DNA of 64,000 bases from Amphimedon queenslandica (GCF_000090795.2 NW_003546405.1:107224-171223), one strand, 5' to 3'; numbered from the stretch's first letter, positions 1 to 13,017 are shown. The notes: a model not told the origin generated them from the sequence alone. A program made the numbers and translations.

Positions 1-30
1 TTTTATTTACTTGTTATAATTTTCATTTCG

Positions 31-396
31 TTATTTCGTTTTTTTGAATTCGTTATTATAAAAGGATGTTAAACTGGAAGGAGTAATAAAATCGTTAATT
101 ATAATGGACGTTATTTTTTCTGGGTTTACAGTACTTGGTACTGCTCCTGGATTCAATCTTTGTACTTTTTGTAAGTTAAATCTAGCAGCTAATTTAGAAT
201 CTGGTTCAAAACAATCAGGAGAAAAATGATTGCTGCAAAGAAAAGAGTATGCTGTTGGTCTTGACCACTTGTCTCTAGCTCTCTGCACTTGTTGTGTCCA
301 CAATTTGCAAAGTTTATCATCTTTAGGAAAACTAAACAGACTAATACCATCTCTGTTGGTACTACCACATCCATAAGCAACACATCTTTTAGGCAT
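31..396 (-). CDS. THAP-type zinc-finger protein
   Basis: A 121-residue frame opens with MPKRC and shows the C2CH THAP signature: Cys at about residues 5 and 10, the later CSNHF motif (Cys and His), conserved Trp and Pro between them, and an AVPS motif near residue 86 matching the AVPT/AVPS box that closes the domain. THAP domains bind DNA in a sequence-specific way through one zinc ion. Only about 35 residues follow the domain, with no other recognisable part, so this is either a small THAP protein or the first exon of a larger gene cut off by the window edge. The ATG at 396 is chosen because the first Cys lies four residues later, as is usual for THAP proteins. It could be a host regulator or the DNA-binding end of a P- or Kolobok-type transposase; no transposase body is visible. 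Confidence 0.75.
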   Translation of the reverse strand: MPKRCVAYGCGSTNRDGISLFSFPKDDKLCKLWTQQVQRARDKWSRPTAYSFLCSNHFSPDCFEPDSKLAARFNLQKVQRLNPGAVPSTVNPEKITSIIINDFITPSSLTSFYNNEFKKTK

Positions 397-1221
397 AGTG
401 AAGAAATAGACTGTTACTCTGCACCATGTAGTATTACACTATTCATCTGACGACATCACATTCGCGACATGCCCATTTTGTTGCTTAAACAGGAAGAATA
501 TGGCTGCCACTAAAAAGTTGCAGTTTAAAGTCGTGATATTTTGCCAAAGGAACGTTTTCAGCAGCATATAAGTACATCAAATGTTATATTTTGTGTAAAT
601 GTATGCCTAAGTCACTTAATTTAAAAATGCAAAAAATTCATTTCAGTTGCCCTTTAAAGATAAATGATTTAACATCTTCAGATAATGTGCCAAGATGGGA
701 ATGATAAATGTGGCTTAATTGTAATCCACACAGTTTACAATTATGATGATCTAATGAGAGTGTATTACAATGAACTCTGCAAAACGATGTAAGTCAGTTA
801 CCTTTCCTTTTTCATAGCATTCTCAATATACAAGTGTGGGACACAAAATGTTTTTTGGTGAATCTAAATTTGGAATAATGAAACATCACATGAAAAAGTC
901 AGTCAACAAGTAACAAAGATCTCAAAAACTCTAATGTTTTAAAGAACTAAATAAGTTCCTGTAATCTTGTCTATCACTATCTTTTATCTGTTTATATAAG
1001 AATGAAAGAACTATACTATGAACAGAAGCAACTGCTACGAAGACCACACCAGGTGGAATAATTTTTTTTCAATTTATAACAATATTCATTTGTATGATGT
1101 AATTATGACAACTTTGGTAAAGTCAATGCAGGTGGCCATATTGGCCAATGATTGTGCGTGGGCGTGTTCCTTCAGAAAATAAATCTTAATAACTAAGCAC
1201 TTCCGGTGATGGGTGCAGTTA
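397..1221. other. Non-coding stretch, no gene seen
   Basis: AT-rich sequence with no credible coding frame. The 100-200 bases upstream of the THAP start would hold its promoter, but no clear TATA box or other definite site could be picked out. A short stretch near 491-515 (an AAACAGGAAGAATATGGC-type sequence) resembles the GCCAT core of YY1-type sites, which is too weak to call. Confidence 0.4.
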
Positions 1222-2135
1222 GACTGTATATGGAGGCAATTATTCAATGATGGACCACTAGTCTTAGCAGAGGAATCATATTAAATTCTCAATTTTGTAG
1301 TAGACTTGTCCTGCTTCAACACACAATGATGTGGTAAAAAGTGTATATGAGCCAAAGTGCATTCTTCAGAGTTCTGAACGGGGAAAATAATGCCCATGTC
1401 AAGTTGCTCTGTAATAATATGTCTCCTCAATAACTCATGAGAGTTCTTCAGGTGCTTAAACAAACCATTCAATTAAAGTAACCAAAGCGGATAGTTATCA
1501 GCAAGAGAAATGCAAGAGTCTTTCCAAGGCAGGGAAACAACACACTTACCAATATCAAACTTCACATGATCACTAAATTGAGTTAGCACCAAATTTTCAT
1601 TTTCCATAATTCCTAACGATTGCAGCTCCAAAAATGAACGCAATCTACATCTAGGATCATGTCTTCAAGGACGCTATCTACCCTTAAAACATGGGTTACC
1701 ATAGTAGCACTCCGTGCACTAGACTGTTTCACAGCAGCTGTACCACTTAAAATCCAGGCAAAGCATGAGTTTAAAGCAACAGGCTCATGTTGCTCTTCAT
1801 TATCTCACCTGTAAGTAGAGACAAATACTGGTCAGATCCAATTAAGATGTCTGGCTTTATCTGCTTGCAATGATCCAATGAAATAGAAAATTCCAAATTG
1901 TTAAGATAAGGATACTTACTCAAATCTATATGAACATTATTCTTAAACTCATCATCCAGTTTTACAAAATGACATTCAGTATGACACTCCTTTCAAAACC
2001 CAAAGGTCATTATAGAAAGCAATTTAGTGCCCAGAGATTGCAAACCCAACCTCTGGCATGCACTTCAAGGAAAAAATATGAGCACTGGCTCCCACTGTCG
2101 AATAGGACATATAAAGACATTCTATTCTCATCTTT
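1222..2135 (-). mobile_element. BEL/Pao retrotransposon fragment (fossil)
   Basis: The reverse complement matches the internal part of the larger BEL/Pao copy at 9294-10200 along nearly its whole length, from the protease-like region into the start of the reverse transcriptase (shared peptide FLPHHCVLKQDKSTTKLRI). It carries no LTR and no other pol domains. It is broken, with several breaks, and is visibly diverged from its relative at the nucleotide level, so it looks like an old truncated copy. It lies in opposite orientation to the larger copy about 7 kb away. Confidence 0.8.
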
Positions 2136-2249
2136 TAGTGATTTTCAGCTCTGCGATACTGAGTAAGACGAATTATACCTATGTCAAAAAATTTGTTTTT
2201 CATACATTGGTGTTAAAAGGCACTGACAACTAATGAAAGTGATAAAGCA

Positions 2250-5160
2250 ATGTTGTTGAAGTCATTCCTTAAAAAGGTAAGACATGTGAATTGCTCTACT
2301 GCAGTGTATACCTACCTAAATGTTCTTAATCAGAATGAAGGCAACAAAGAAACAATTGCTGATGTGTTGTCTTTAGCTTATGACGAGTTTAAGGTAGGCA
2401 CTGAAATTCAACATTTAGTAGTAGCTGGAGATGCCAAAACATACAGCCACAATAAGTTTTGAACATGGCAATAAAATGTCTTGGCCTGTCCCATTTAATG
2501 ATGACTGGCACGTACTAAGTAATTTTCAGCCAGTGTTAATGAAAATTTACTTTAATGCTGGCTTGAATTAACTTGCTAATGTTGCTGGTCATCTCGGTGA
2601 AACAAAAACTTCTTTAGCCAATTGCAAAAATTTCAAGAGAACACATCGATTTAATCATGGGAAGCATTTTACATTTACATGTATGAGAAGTTTCTACAGG
2701 AGACTGACAATTCCAAGGAAATTGAAAGTGAAATGAGAAGTACGATGAATGACTTATCTTCTTTTTGCCAGATCGCATCAATATACATTTTCTGAAAATT
2801 TTATGATTTTGCTTCTCACAAGCTAGTAATGACCCAAATTGGACCTTTAGGGCTGAATTTGTCATATCAAATTGCTTGGGTTACATTAATTTATATCTAG
2901 CTATTAGATGAACAAAGTGGAATGTAAGATTGGGATGATGGAATGTAATGGCACCTGTATTTGCAGCATTTGATAGTGTGAACTACAGAAGGCTACTGCC
3001 GCAACACTTTGCAGACTGCATTCTCCTACCTAATGATGTCAAAGAAGCTTTTGCTCAAGAAGGATTTTCTGTGAGCATTCTTGGTAATGAATACAACTCA
3101 GTCGCCATAGATAAATGTCACGAAATTTTAATCAATAGAGACCTGAAAGATGCCATCACTCGGCCAGGAATAAATGCCATTAATCAAGTTGCTCTTAGCA
3201 TTCCATACAAAGGCTACTAGTAATTTAAGGAACATCAGAAATAAAGTATTTAACGAAGAGCCAATCACTAATGACAAAATCTCATCAACTGACCGTAAAA
3301 TATATGATAACGTGATGGCAGTTCTTAACAGAATCAAAGAAAGCTCTTTCTTACCTACGTCCATTAGTGATCCATTAGTGAACAAGAGCAAGACCTCCTA
3401 CACTTCCGTAGCACGGTCAGGATGATCTTGACAAAGATATGTTACAAACATATCTAAAAGCAAGAAAATTAAACATAAAAATGACAATTTAAAAACCGTT
3501 GGAGGAGCAAAGCTAACGAAAAGCAGATTTAGGCAAATAAAAAGTGAGAAAAATTAGTCACAGAATGCGTAAAAAAAGAATAATGCTGAATGAAGGAACT
3601 GGCATTGAAATAAGAGCGGCAGAACAGTTTCTTGAACTGCCTAAAGCTATAGTTACTGAAGGTAGAATTCCTCACAAAGGGCAAAAAAGTAGCATTATTA
3701 AGTTCTACGAGAAAAGGTATGAAGATGCTTTGTTAGTGGAATTTCCTTCAAGATGGGTGCCACACTCTGTCATTTTTGAGGGCATGTTTCTCATTAATGC
3801 AACAATTGTTAACATTGATAAATGGCAGAATATATGCGCAATCTATTTGAAAGGTTTTTAATGAGCTACATAAGTAGTTGTTTGTGACCCACATGTGATC
3901 TTTGATAGTCTTGGGAGCAGTCACACATCATCTGAAAAATATAGAGAGAGACATGATAAACCTAATAGAAGCGACCACGAGCATGTGGAATTTCATGACG
4001 ATACAAAAATTCTTAGCATATGGAAGGATATCATAGGATGTTTAAGTTGCAAGTACAAGTTTGTTGATTATTTGAAGCTCAAATTTTTGGAACTAGGCCC
4101 TTTGTTTCTAAGAGGTGATCAAAAACTGTTCATTGCTGGAAGTAGCAAATGAAATGACCAAAACCTGTGTTGGTCTGCAACTAAAGAAGTTACAGAAGAA
4201 ATAGTAGTACCTCTTATCACAAATACTGAAGAAGCACACTCGTATTGGCTACATGCAATGCATGCTTATGGTACAAGAATATTAATTTTCTGTCCAGACA
4301 ATGATGTCTACCACATAGGGTTACTAAATATGCCAGCTCAACAAGAAGTTTTAGTGCAAATAAACACTCTTTTGAGTGATTAAAAAATTAATTGCATTGA
4401 ATGTTTTGAGTGATAGTTAGCAAAATGAGGATGAATTCAAGAAACTGAATAGACCAGTGATAAATAAAATAATTGTCACTTTGTATGCTGTCACTGGTTG
4501 TTGTTTTACGTCATTCTTTGTTGGGATAATAAAAACTGCATTTGCATAGACACGGCTAGACTATGTAGAGTTCATAGCTGGAGATACCAAAGTAGCACTT
4601 GAAAAATTGGCATGTCACAGACCAGATGGAAACGGCTTCCTAGCATGCATTTGGCTTGTGGCAAATGCCTGTGTTGTGGAACAAAAACAACCTTTCCCAT
4701 ACAAAACACCACCAGGTCTATACTTCTCATTTGAAGGCACTACTAATGTAATAGAAGGGCACAGTTTTTACAATCATGTCAAAAAACAGGTCTGGACAAA
4801 AGTTACATTTGTGGATGATTTACCACCATCAATTGACGCATTAAAAAGAAATTGGTTACAATTGATTTGGGTCTTGCATTACTGGCAGCAATCATGTAAC
4901 AATAATGTTAACATGCTCCCTATGACCTTTTTTGGATGGACTACTGATGATGATGTTGTACAAGTTAATAATGGACTGGGATTCTGATGAAAAGATATTA
5001 TATATAAGGAAACAAGTTTCATTTCTTACCAAAGGCTGCGCCTCTAAGACAAGATTCTCTACTAAAAATGCAAATGCATCAAGATTGGCATGCCTTGTGG
5101 TCCAGGATGTTTATGCCAATTCTGTAAAAACCCTTAAAATGGTATGCAAATAATCTTATG
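2250..5160 (+). pseudogene. Decayed gene of an uncharacterised CXC-tailed metazoan family, likely transposon-borne
   Basis: Successive plus-strand frames follow, in order, a large family I remember from sponge, cnidarian and fish genomes that has no assigned function. Landmarks: LVVAGDAKTYSHNKF (2402-2460), a WPVPFNDDWHVLSNFQPVLM block (about 2479), MAPVFAAFDSVNYRRLLPQH with HEILINRDLKDAI (2948-3190), an ELPKA...PHKGQKS...WVPHSVIFEGMFLINA block (3630-3800), IFDSLG (3898), a PDNDVYHIGL block (4291-4323), DALKRNWLQ (4834) and a cysteine-rich tail with CGPGCLCQFC (about 5094-5123), which resembles the CXC/TCR DNA-binding motif. The acidic motifs near 3772, 3898 and 4291 recall a PIN/FEN-type nuclease core, which is inference. 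Frames change at least five times and stops interrupt them, so this copy is dead. In the tail, the Cys pattern is split between two frames. The beginning of the gene is missing. No introns or terminal repeats were found. Confidence 0.65.
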
Positions 5161-7545
5161 TTTGGTCTGGACAGATCAGGCTAGTGCACAGTATGATGAG
5201 AGACTAGAAGAAGAGGCACATAATGAAAAAAGATGAGGACAGTAATATACTTGAATATAGTGACAGTTCAGATGACTATATTGAAGGTATACACATCAAG
5301 AGTGACATAATTACACTTCTAACTTGTAGATCCAGAAGATGAAGATTATGGATTAGTTTAATGGACATAGACAGCAAATCTACACATCTATTACTTATTA
5401 ACACACAGAGACAGCACAACACTATGCATAATTCCATGGGACAATTTTCCTTTGGTTCCAATGTCATTTCTAAAAAAGGGGTCATAACCCACACTGCATA
5501 CTATTTACTAAGCTTAATAGTTAAGTTGCATTCCTTATGGTTTAAAAGAAATAGCTCGTCAAGAAAACATTTTGTATGCCATGTTTTCTTCATGTCAACT
5601 GCCTTACAAGATGCACTGCACTCAAATGCTTTTTATAATGGTAAAAAATAAAATACAATAAAGTATAAAACCGTTTTAAATAGTATAAGCAAAAATTATA
5701 CCTGCAAATGTCTTATGTCTATCAATATGCCTTCTTGACTTTGAGCAAAGCAATTTCTACAAATGTCAGCCATTTTGACAAAAACGTCACATCCGGTAGA
5801 AATAGAAAATCAATTTTGGCTGCCCGACTGAAAGGTACCGTTTGCCTTTGAGGTTTATGCACCAAATTGTAAAGCAAGCATTGCTTGTTCCAGTCGCGAA
5901 GGTTTTACAGACTGGTGCAAGCCTTTATTAGGGAGTCACGTTAGTTCTATTATTGAAGCCAGAGGATATTTTGATGAACCCTTTAAAGAATTGCAGAAGC
6001 ATTTAGATGCATGTGCATAACTGTCCGAATAAGCATTATATTATATGATAATCCAAACGTAATGGTCCTTTTTAAAAAAGATGAATGTAATGCTGTAAAA
6101 TATTTAAAATATTCAGAAATTGTGAAATGATAGGCCATCAATTGTGTGTAGTTGTAATGATACGGAATGTAAACTTATGCTGCATATTTTGCGCAATGCA
6201 TCTGTTCTTTATCCTTCATTGCAACACATTATGAAACACTTTCATGTAGCTAGAAATGTTCATATACCAATAGATATTGTTGATTCTTCCCTTGCTGATG
6301 GTGATATAGCACAATAATTGTTAATATAAAGATAAGTTAAGAAGACGAGACTGAATTTAATGTCTATTCCACTATTAATTGCGGTGAAAATGACCAATTT
6401 AGAATACCAAATTTTGATACTGTACTTTATTTTCTGTATTCAGATGCTATTGACCAATGTAAGAAAGCTTTGTCTGATCAGGCTTGCTTTCGCTGTAAAA
6501 GGCTGTTACTCTTGCATTGCAAGTGTATTTTTTTTATTTTTGATTTGTTTCAATTAAAATTATGTAACTTTTTTATACTTAATTATTAAAGATTCATTAA
6601 TTTACTTCATGATGCTGTCATGGAAGTGTTAAAATATAAAAGTAAATTATTTGTTATTAATTGACAAATATTTGTGGCCCAATATGAAAAAACAAGGCTA
6701 TATGCTCCAAAGTTCAAAATTGAAAGTAATGCTCTTCTGAATAATTAAGCACAGTTTTTAATTCCTTTTGGATTTTGTTCCATGTCACGACACTTCTGGT
6801 GCTGAGTTATCATTATTTATGCAAAAGAAAGTATTCACAGATGCAATTGATTTTTAGCCATTTTTATCTTAATGTTTTGCATTATTTAAATGGTGTACAA
6901 CCTCTGTCAATTACCTCTTTTAACTTATTTATGATGAAACTTGGTATCAAATGAAAGGAAATTCTAAATACAATGCATTCTTAATGAAATATCAGTTTTG
7001 ATAAGGTACCACTGTCAGAACATTGAGAAGCCATATTTTTAATTTAAAATTCACTGGATTTCTTATCAGGTCACAATTTTTAAAATCACAATGAACTATT
7101 CTTGTTTGTTCCATGTAGACCATAAAGCTTGATGTGAAGTTCAATGAATCACAGATATTCAAAGAAAAGTACTTAACAGTGGGCAATAGTACTAACAGGT
7201 TTACGAAGTACACAATCACCACTATTTGTGCTTTCTTTTACCACGGCAAGAATAGACAGTGCCTGCTCAGCATTTATTTTAAATTTACTTTAGTGATTAT
7301 CCAAACAAAATGCATTTCAGCCTAATAGTTATGTTACATACTGCTTAACTTGAAAAGCTGACAAAAAAATTGCAGCTCCCAGTTAGAGAAAAAAATTGGT
7401 GACAAATCTACTCCAAATTAAATGGGCTGGGAATACAAGAGTGAAGAAAATTTTGTCACTGAAGCTAAAAATTTAGATAACAAAGTTTAGAATATCCGAT
7501 TAGGTTACATTAGAGGGAATGATCTTACAGCATTAAGTAAACTTG
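5161..7545. other. Mostly non-coding; unrecognised coding debris at about 5850-6540
   Basis: Between about 5850 and 6540 on the plus strand, several short open stretches follow one another (for example EARGYFDEPFKELQKHLDACA, HYIIYDNPNVMVLFKKDEC, LRNASVLYPSLQHIMKHFHV and ACFRCKR with a CxxC). They look like remains of one decayed gene, but I do not recognise the family. The remaining sequence, 5161-5850 and 6541-7545, shows no gene, repeat array or RNA that I can support. Confidence 0.35.
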
Positions 7546-10500
7546 ACTACTAAGGAAGCAGCTATGTAGACGGGCTGGACGGCATCCCCAAATCTGTAGA
7601 AAAGATGCCGTGACAATTTCGTCAACCCTAATTTGGAATACTGAGCAACCTATGATCTGGAAGTATACTAGCTAGTAGAGTAAATCTGTGACGGTCTGAA
7701 TACAGTCCTGAAGTTGCGGCCATGGTAGAGTACCTCCTAAGAGAGTGGTGAGTCTGTTCTTGCAGTTATTGCAAAACAGGAAGGGCTGTTTTTTTGTATA
7801 ATAACCTATTGCTTTATGCCATAGTTTCACTTATTGTAAAATTAATATTGTATTGTTGCACGCACGTGGACTAACGGTGAGTCTTGTGGTTAATTTGTTG
7901 TTTTAGTGTTAAGTAAACTGCCCACCTTCTCTGTCTGAGAATTCATTTTTTGTCTAACAATGGTGGATCTTGCTGCTCGGTATGAAGAGAACTTGATGTG
8001 GGCATTGTGCCATAGCCATTCAAAGAGTAAAAGAGGTGTCTGATCTCTTTGCTTCATCCCCTGGGCCTGATCAAATCAAACTTGGGCAATTGAAGCGTGG
8101 CCTTCAGGATACTGTTCATTCTTTTCAGAAATTTGATCAACAAATTTTGCCTCTTATTCATCCAGGAGTTTTGGATTAAAGAGATTGAAAATTCAGGGCG
8201 AACAAAAGATGAGCAGTTCCTTCAAATGTCTACTGTGGATTGTGCTCTATCAACATTGCCACTCCTACCTCCTGTCAGACCTCCTTTTGTTTCTCCCAAA
8301 CTGCCTAAGCTGACATTAAACTCTTTCCATGGGAGTCTAGTTGCATGGACCCCATTTCAGGATTCCTTCAAATCGGCCATTGATGATAATCCCAGCATGG
8401 CAACCATTGATAAATTTTCTTATTGCAGTCTCTATTGGAAGGTAAGCCATCCAAGGAAAGTATTGCAGGCCTTGCCCTTACTGATACCAACTTTTCTACT
8501 GCAGTTGACTTATTGGAGAAGAGATTTGGCAAAAAGGAGAGAATCACTGCAGCTCATATGGACGTACTGATGAGCCTTGATGCAGTTTCTTCTGATCATC
8601 ACATTTTTGAGCTTCGTTGCCTGTATGACAACATTGTGAGTACTTGTTGACTCTTATGGAGCATTGCTGGCTCCTGTGTTCATAAAGAAGCTTCAATCTG
8701 ATCTAAGACTTACTATTGCCCGAAAGGTTCCAGCAGGTGATTGGAACATGACAAGGATACTGGAAGTGTTATTAGCAGAGGTTGAAGCTAGAGGAGGGCC
8801 TCTATACCTAAGACGAAACAAAGTAGTTCGACACCTAAGCGTGGAAAGGATTTTTCCACAGCTGCCACTTTTACTGGAGGTAGCCAGAGTGGTGGCTGCT
8901 TTTGCCAGCAAAAAGACCACACAGCTGCCCAGTGTTTTAAAGTCATTGGAGTTGATGTGATGAGAGGAAACAAATGATTATAGAGCAGGGCAGATGCTTT
9001 GTTTGCCTCTGTGCAGGACACATTAGTAAGCACTGTCGCTCTTTGATGAGCTGTGCTACGTGTAAAGGGAGACATCACTGTAGTGCTAGTATGAGGATCT
9101 CAAAGCCTAAATCGGCCCAGAGGCTTCCTACTGCTAGACATGGTGCTTCTCACATTCATCTAAGGGGCCTAATCAAGAGACCCCTCCATTTGAAGGATGA
9201 ATTGCGAGTGCCACCTTCTATACTTGTTTGAGAGAGTCTACTGTCTTACAAGTGGCACACATCATTGCTCTCAATCTCAATTAACCTGGCAATAGAATGT
9301 CTTCACTCTTCATATCCTATTTGACAGTAGGAGCCAGTGCTCATATATTTCTCGAAGTACATGCCCGAGGTTGGGATTGCCGTCTCTGGGTACTAAATTG
9401 GTCTCCTATAATAACCTTTGGGTCTAGAATGGAGTGTCGTACAGAATGTAATGTTGTAAAACTGGGTCTTGAGCTTAAGAATTATGCTAATCTGGAACAT
9501 AAGCTGTTCACAGTTAGCCACATTTGGAATAATTTAATTTGGAATTTTTATAATAATAATTTGGAGTTTTCTATTTCATTGGATCATTGCAAGCAGATAA
9601 AGCCAGGCATCCTAATTGGATCTGACCAGTATTGGTCTCTACTTACAGGTTAGATAATGAAGAGTAACAATGGGCCTGTTGCTCTAAACTCATACCTTGG
9701 CTGGATTTATCTACTACTGCTGCTGTGAAACAGTCTAGTCCATGGAGTGCTACTATAATCACCCATGTTGTAAGGGTTGACCGTGTCCTTGAAAACATGA
9801 GTCTAGAACGTGGATTACATTCATTTTGGGAGCTAGAATCTTTAGAAATTTAGGCAGATGAGCATACTCAATTTATTGATCTAATGAAGTTTGGTAAGTG
9901 TAAGTATGTTGTTTCTCTGCCTTGGAAAGACTCTCTGATAACTATCAGCTTTGTTTACGTTGATTGAATGGTTTGTTAAAGCGCCTGAAGAGCTCTCAAG
10001 TTATTAAGGAGATATGACGACATTATTTAAGTGCAACTTGCGATGGGAATTATTGTCCCCGTTGAGAACTCTGAAGAATGCAGTGTGGCTCGTATATACT
10101 ATTTACCGCATCATTGTGTCATGAGGCAGGACAAGTCTACTACAAAATTGAGAATTGTATACAGTGGCTCTGCTAAGATGAACCGTCCATCATTGAATAT
10201 TTGCCTCCATATAGGACCTTTATTGCATGAAAAGGTTTTTGACATCCTTTTGCAATTTAGGACACGGCTTATTGCTATTGTGGCTGATGTAGAGAAAACC
10301 TTTCTTATGATTCAGGTGGCAGAAGTAAATCGAGATGTTTTGCGTCATCTGTGGTATAAAGATGTTTCTTGTGAGAATCGTTTGCTTCAGATTTATAAGT
10401 TCACGGACGTGGTGTTTGGTGTAGCCCATTTGAGTCGAGGTGTCTAGATCTAATTCAGAAGATTGAAGACTCCATCAATGTAAATGATGTCATAACTAAC

Positions 10501-11442
10501 GCTGCTATTGTTTCTGAAGCATTTTCTCTTTATTAATATTCAAAAGATATCTTTGCTAAAGGAGGATTTAATTTGCGAAAGATTTTTAGTAATAATGTAG
10601 AAGTAGAGTCTAATTGACTCAGCAGAGCAAAGCAATGTTATTGAAGAAGTGAGCATGACACTTAATGCTCAGAGTACTTTAGGGAGAGTTAACTCTGCTC
10701 TGGGAAGTGAGCAGAAAGTTTTAGATGTCCTGTGGGATCCTATTACTGATGAGATCACCATTAATCACACTCTTCTTTGTAATGAAACAAAGACTTAAGC
10801 CAACTAAGCGTAAACTAGTCAGTGCGATCAGTAAGATATACAATAGGCCTATGGGGTTCATTTCTCCTGTTATTGTCAGATTTAAGATGCTTTTTCTAGG
10901 CTTTTGTTATCATAAGATTGAATGGGATGATTCTTTGCGTGAGCTACTATTGCTTAAATTGAAGCAACTCCTAACAGACCTTGAAGCCAAACCATTGGGA
11001 CTGGCACAACACTGCACTACTAGTGATTTAGGTGGTAAAGCCAGATTTATGGGATTCTGTGATGCTTCATTGAAGGCCTATACAGCTGTAGTATATTTGG
11101 AGAATTGTAATAAAGAGATTGTACTAAAGACCACAAAGACAAGGGTCTCTCCTTTGATGAGTCAGACTATTCCCAGACTGGAACTCCTGGGAGCTGTCCT
11201 TTTGCATGGCAAATTTTTGTGCTAAGGCCAGCCTAAAGGCATTTGTATCTCATACTGTGTGTTTCAGAGATTGACTAATAGTATTACATTGGATCAAGGG
11301 ACTGGACAAGCATTGGAAGCCTTTTGCCCAAAATAGAGTTACAGAGATAAGATGGATGTTGTGGTTGGAATCACTGTCAGGGAAAGATAAATCTCCTGAC
11401 ATAAGCCAAGCATACACTAGGCAACATTTTGCTGGCAACATT

Positions 11443-11537
11443 TGTGGTTACTTCGATCTTGTAAGCAACATGTTGCCAGAAATAGAACAGCCTTTTATTT
11501 CTGGCAACATATTGCTTACAAGATCAAAGTAACCACA
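11443..11537. repeat. 95-base palindromic insert inside the BEL element
   Basis: Arms 11443-11484 and 11496-11537 are 42 bases each, reverse-complementary with two mismatches, around an 11-base loop. The word GCAACATGTTGC appears in or next to each arm and again just downstream (11545-11560). The palindrome falls between two blocks that are normally adjacent in BEL pol proteins, so it and some flanking bases look like an insertion, perhaps a small foldback element. No target duplication could be fixed. Confidence 0.7.
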
Positions 11538-12330
11538 GAGGCTGCAAGCAACATGTTGCCTGCTGTATGGAGGCATTTACCATCAAGGGGTGTGACTCTC
11601 AATGAGTTGTGTGAATCTCATCTGTGGTATCATGGTCCTCCATGGTTGGACAGCCATGTTACCATACCTGTCAAAGAGACAGAAGAGATCCTTCCTAAAT
11701 GTATGGAGGAACTGAGAAGAAAAGTAGTGCCACACTGAGTGTAATGAAGAAGAGGAGTCATTGTTCCTATTGAGCATCTCAGTCCTTACGAGACTTTAGT
11801 TAATTGCACAGCATGTCTTATTGTTTGTAGGTAAACTCAAAGGAGTGTTGTGTTCAATGGTTGACTATAAGAGTAAAGCAGAAGTGCTGTGGCTCATTGA
11901 AGTTCAAAAGAATCGTATCAATGATGAATGGAGGACTCAGTTCATGACCTTCCTGGACAAATATGGACTTTATAGAAGTGGTGGGAGACAAGGGAATTTA
12001 TATCTTTCTTACTAGGCTCGTCATCCTGCACTGTTGCCTCGAGACAATCCATTTACTGTGTTAGTGATGAGGATAGCTCATGAGAGTGATGCTCACTCTG
12101 GAGTTAAAGATACTCTCACTGACGTCAGGAACCAGTACTGGATCCTTCAAGGCAGATCATACGCAAGGCAGTACATTAATGAATGTGTCCTTTGTAGGAG
12201 ATATGCTGTCTCTCACTACAGACTTCCTCCTGCACCACTGCCTAATTTTCATGTGAAGCAGAGTTTTCCGTTTTCTGTTGTGGGTGTCGACTTCACTGGT
12301 CCTCTTACTTATATTACAGCCTGAAGAGAC

Positions 12331-13017
12331 TAATGTCTCTACCTAATTACCTGTCGTTGCCTTCTTCTGAAGAGTTTAGCCCAGATTCATCTCGACCTAC
12401 CTAAACAAGGCATTTGAAGTATTTAAGTACTATTCTGGAGCATTTCTGGAGTCGCTGGAAGAAAGAATACTTACCTAAATTAAGAGTTACCCATTGACGC
12501 TGCCAGACCAGAGATACTAGTCCCATAGCTGTGGGGTGAAGCGCCTCGAGGAATGTGGAGACTAGGACTCATTCACAGAGTGATTAGAGGGAGAGACAAG
12601 CAAACTCGTGAAGCAGTTGTTCCAGTTAATTCTGGAACTGGTTCGTTTTGTTCCTAAAACATCCTATACAATGCCTGTATTTTCTGGAGATTCATTCTTG
12701 TAGTGATTCAGATAGTTCTTAAGGAGCTGATGATAGTTGCATTGCTTCAAGTTTGATACTCCAACAGATCCAGTTGATGTTGGGCCTACTCCCACTATTG
12801 AAGACACTGTTGCTAATGAATGGAACAATTTGGGTAACAAAGCACAGTCGTCATCAGAAAGACGTCGTAGAGCAGCAGCTGAAGTATGACATGGAGTCAT
12901 TGCAAGCCTTTTGGACTAGTTTAATTAAATTGTAAGCAAAAATTGAGATTATTGATTAATGTTTTCTTTTTGTTATTATTATTTTCTTATTTTATTTCAT
13001 TATTTCAGATATTGAAT
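12331..13017 (+). other. Tail of the BEL element downstream of the integrase core
   Basis: This stretch, between the last recognisable integrase block and the LTR-like sequence, includes a PxLWGEAPRGMWRLGLIHRVIRG-like stretch near 12520-12600 that recalls the integrase C-terminal region. It is old and broken. No separate gene is supported. Confidence 0.4.

Noticed and set aside
7547-7599. Full 5' LTR of the BEL element
   Set aside because: Only about 53 bases match the region near 13375-13427; a complete matching LTR upstream could not be found, so borders were left open.
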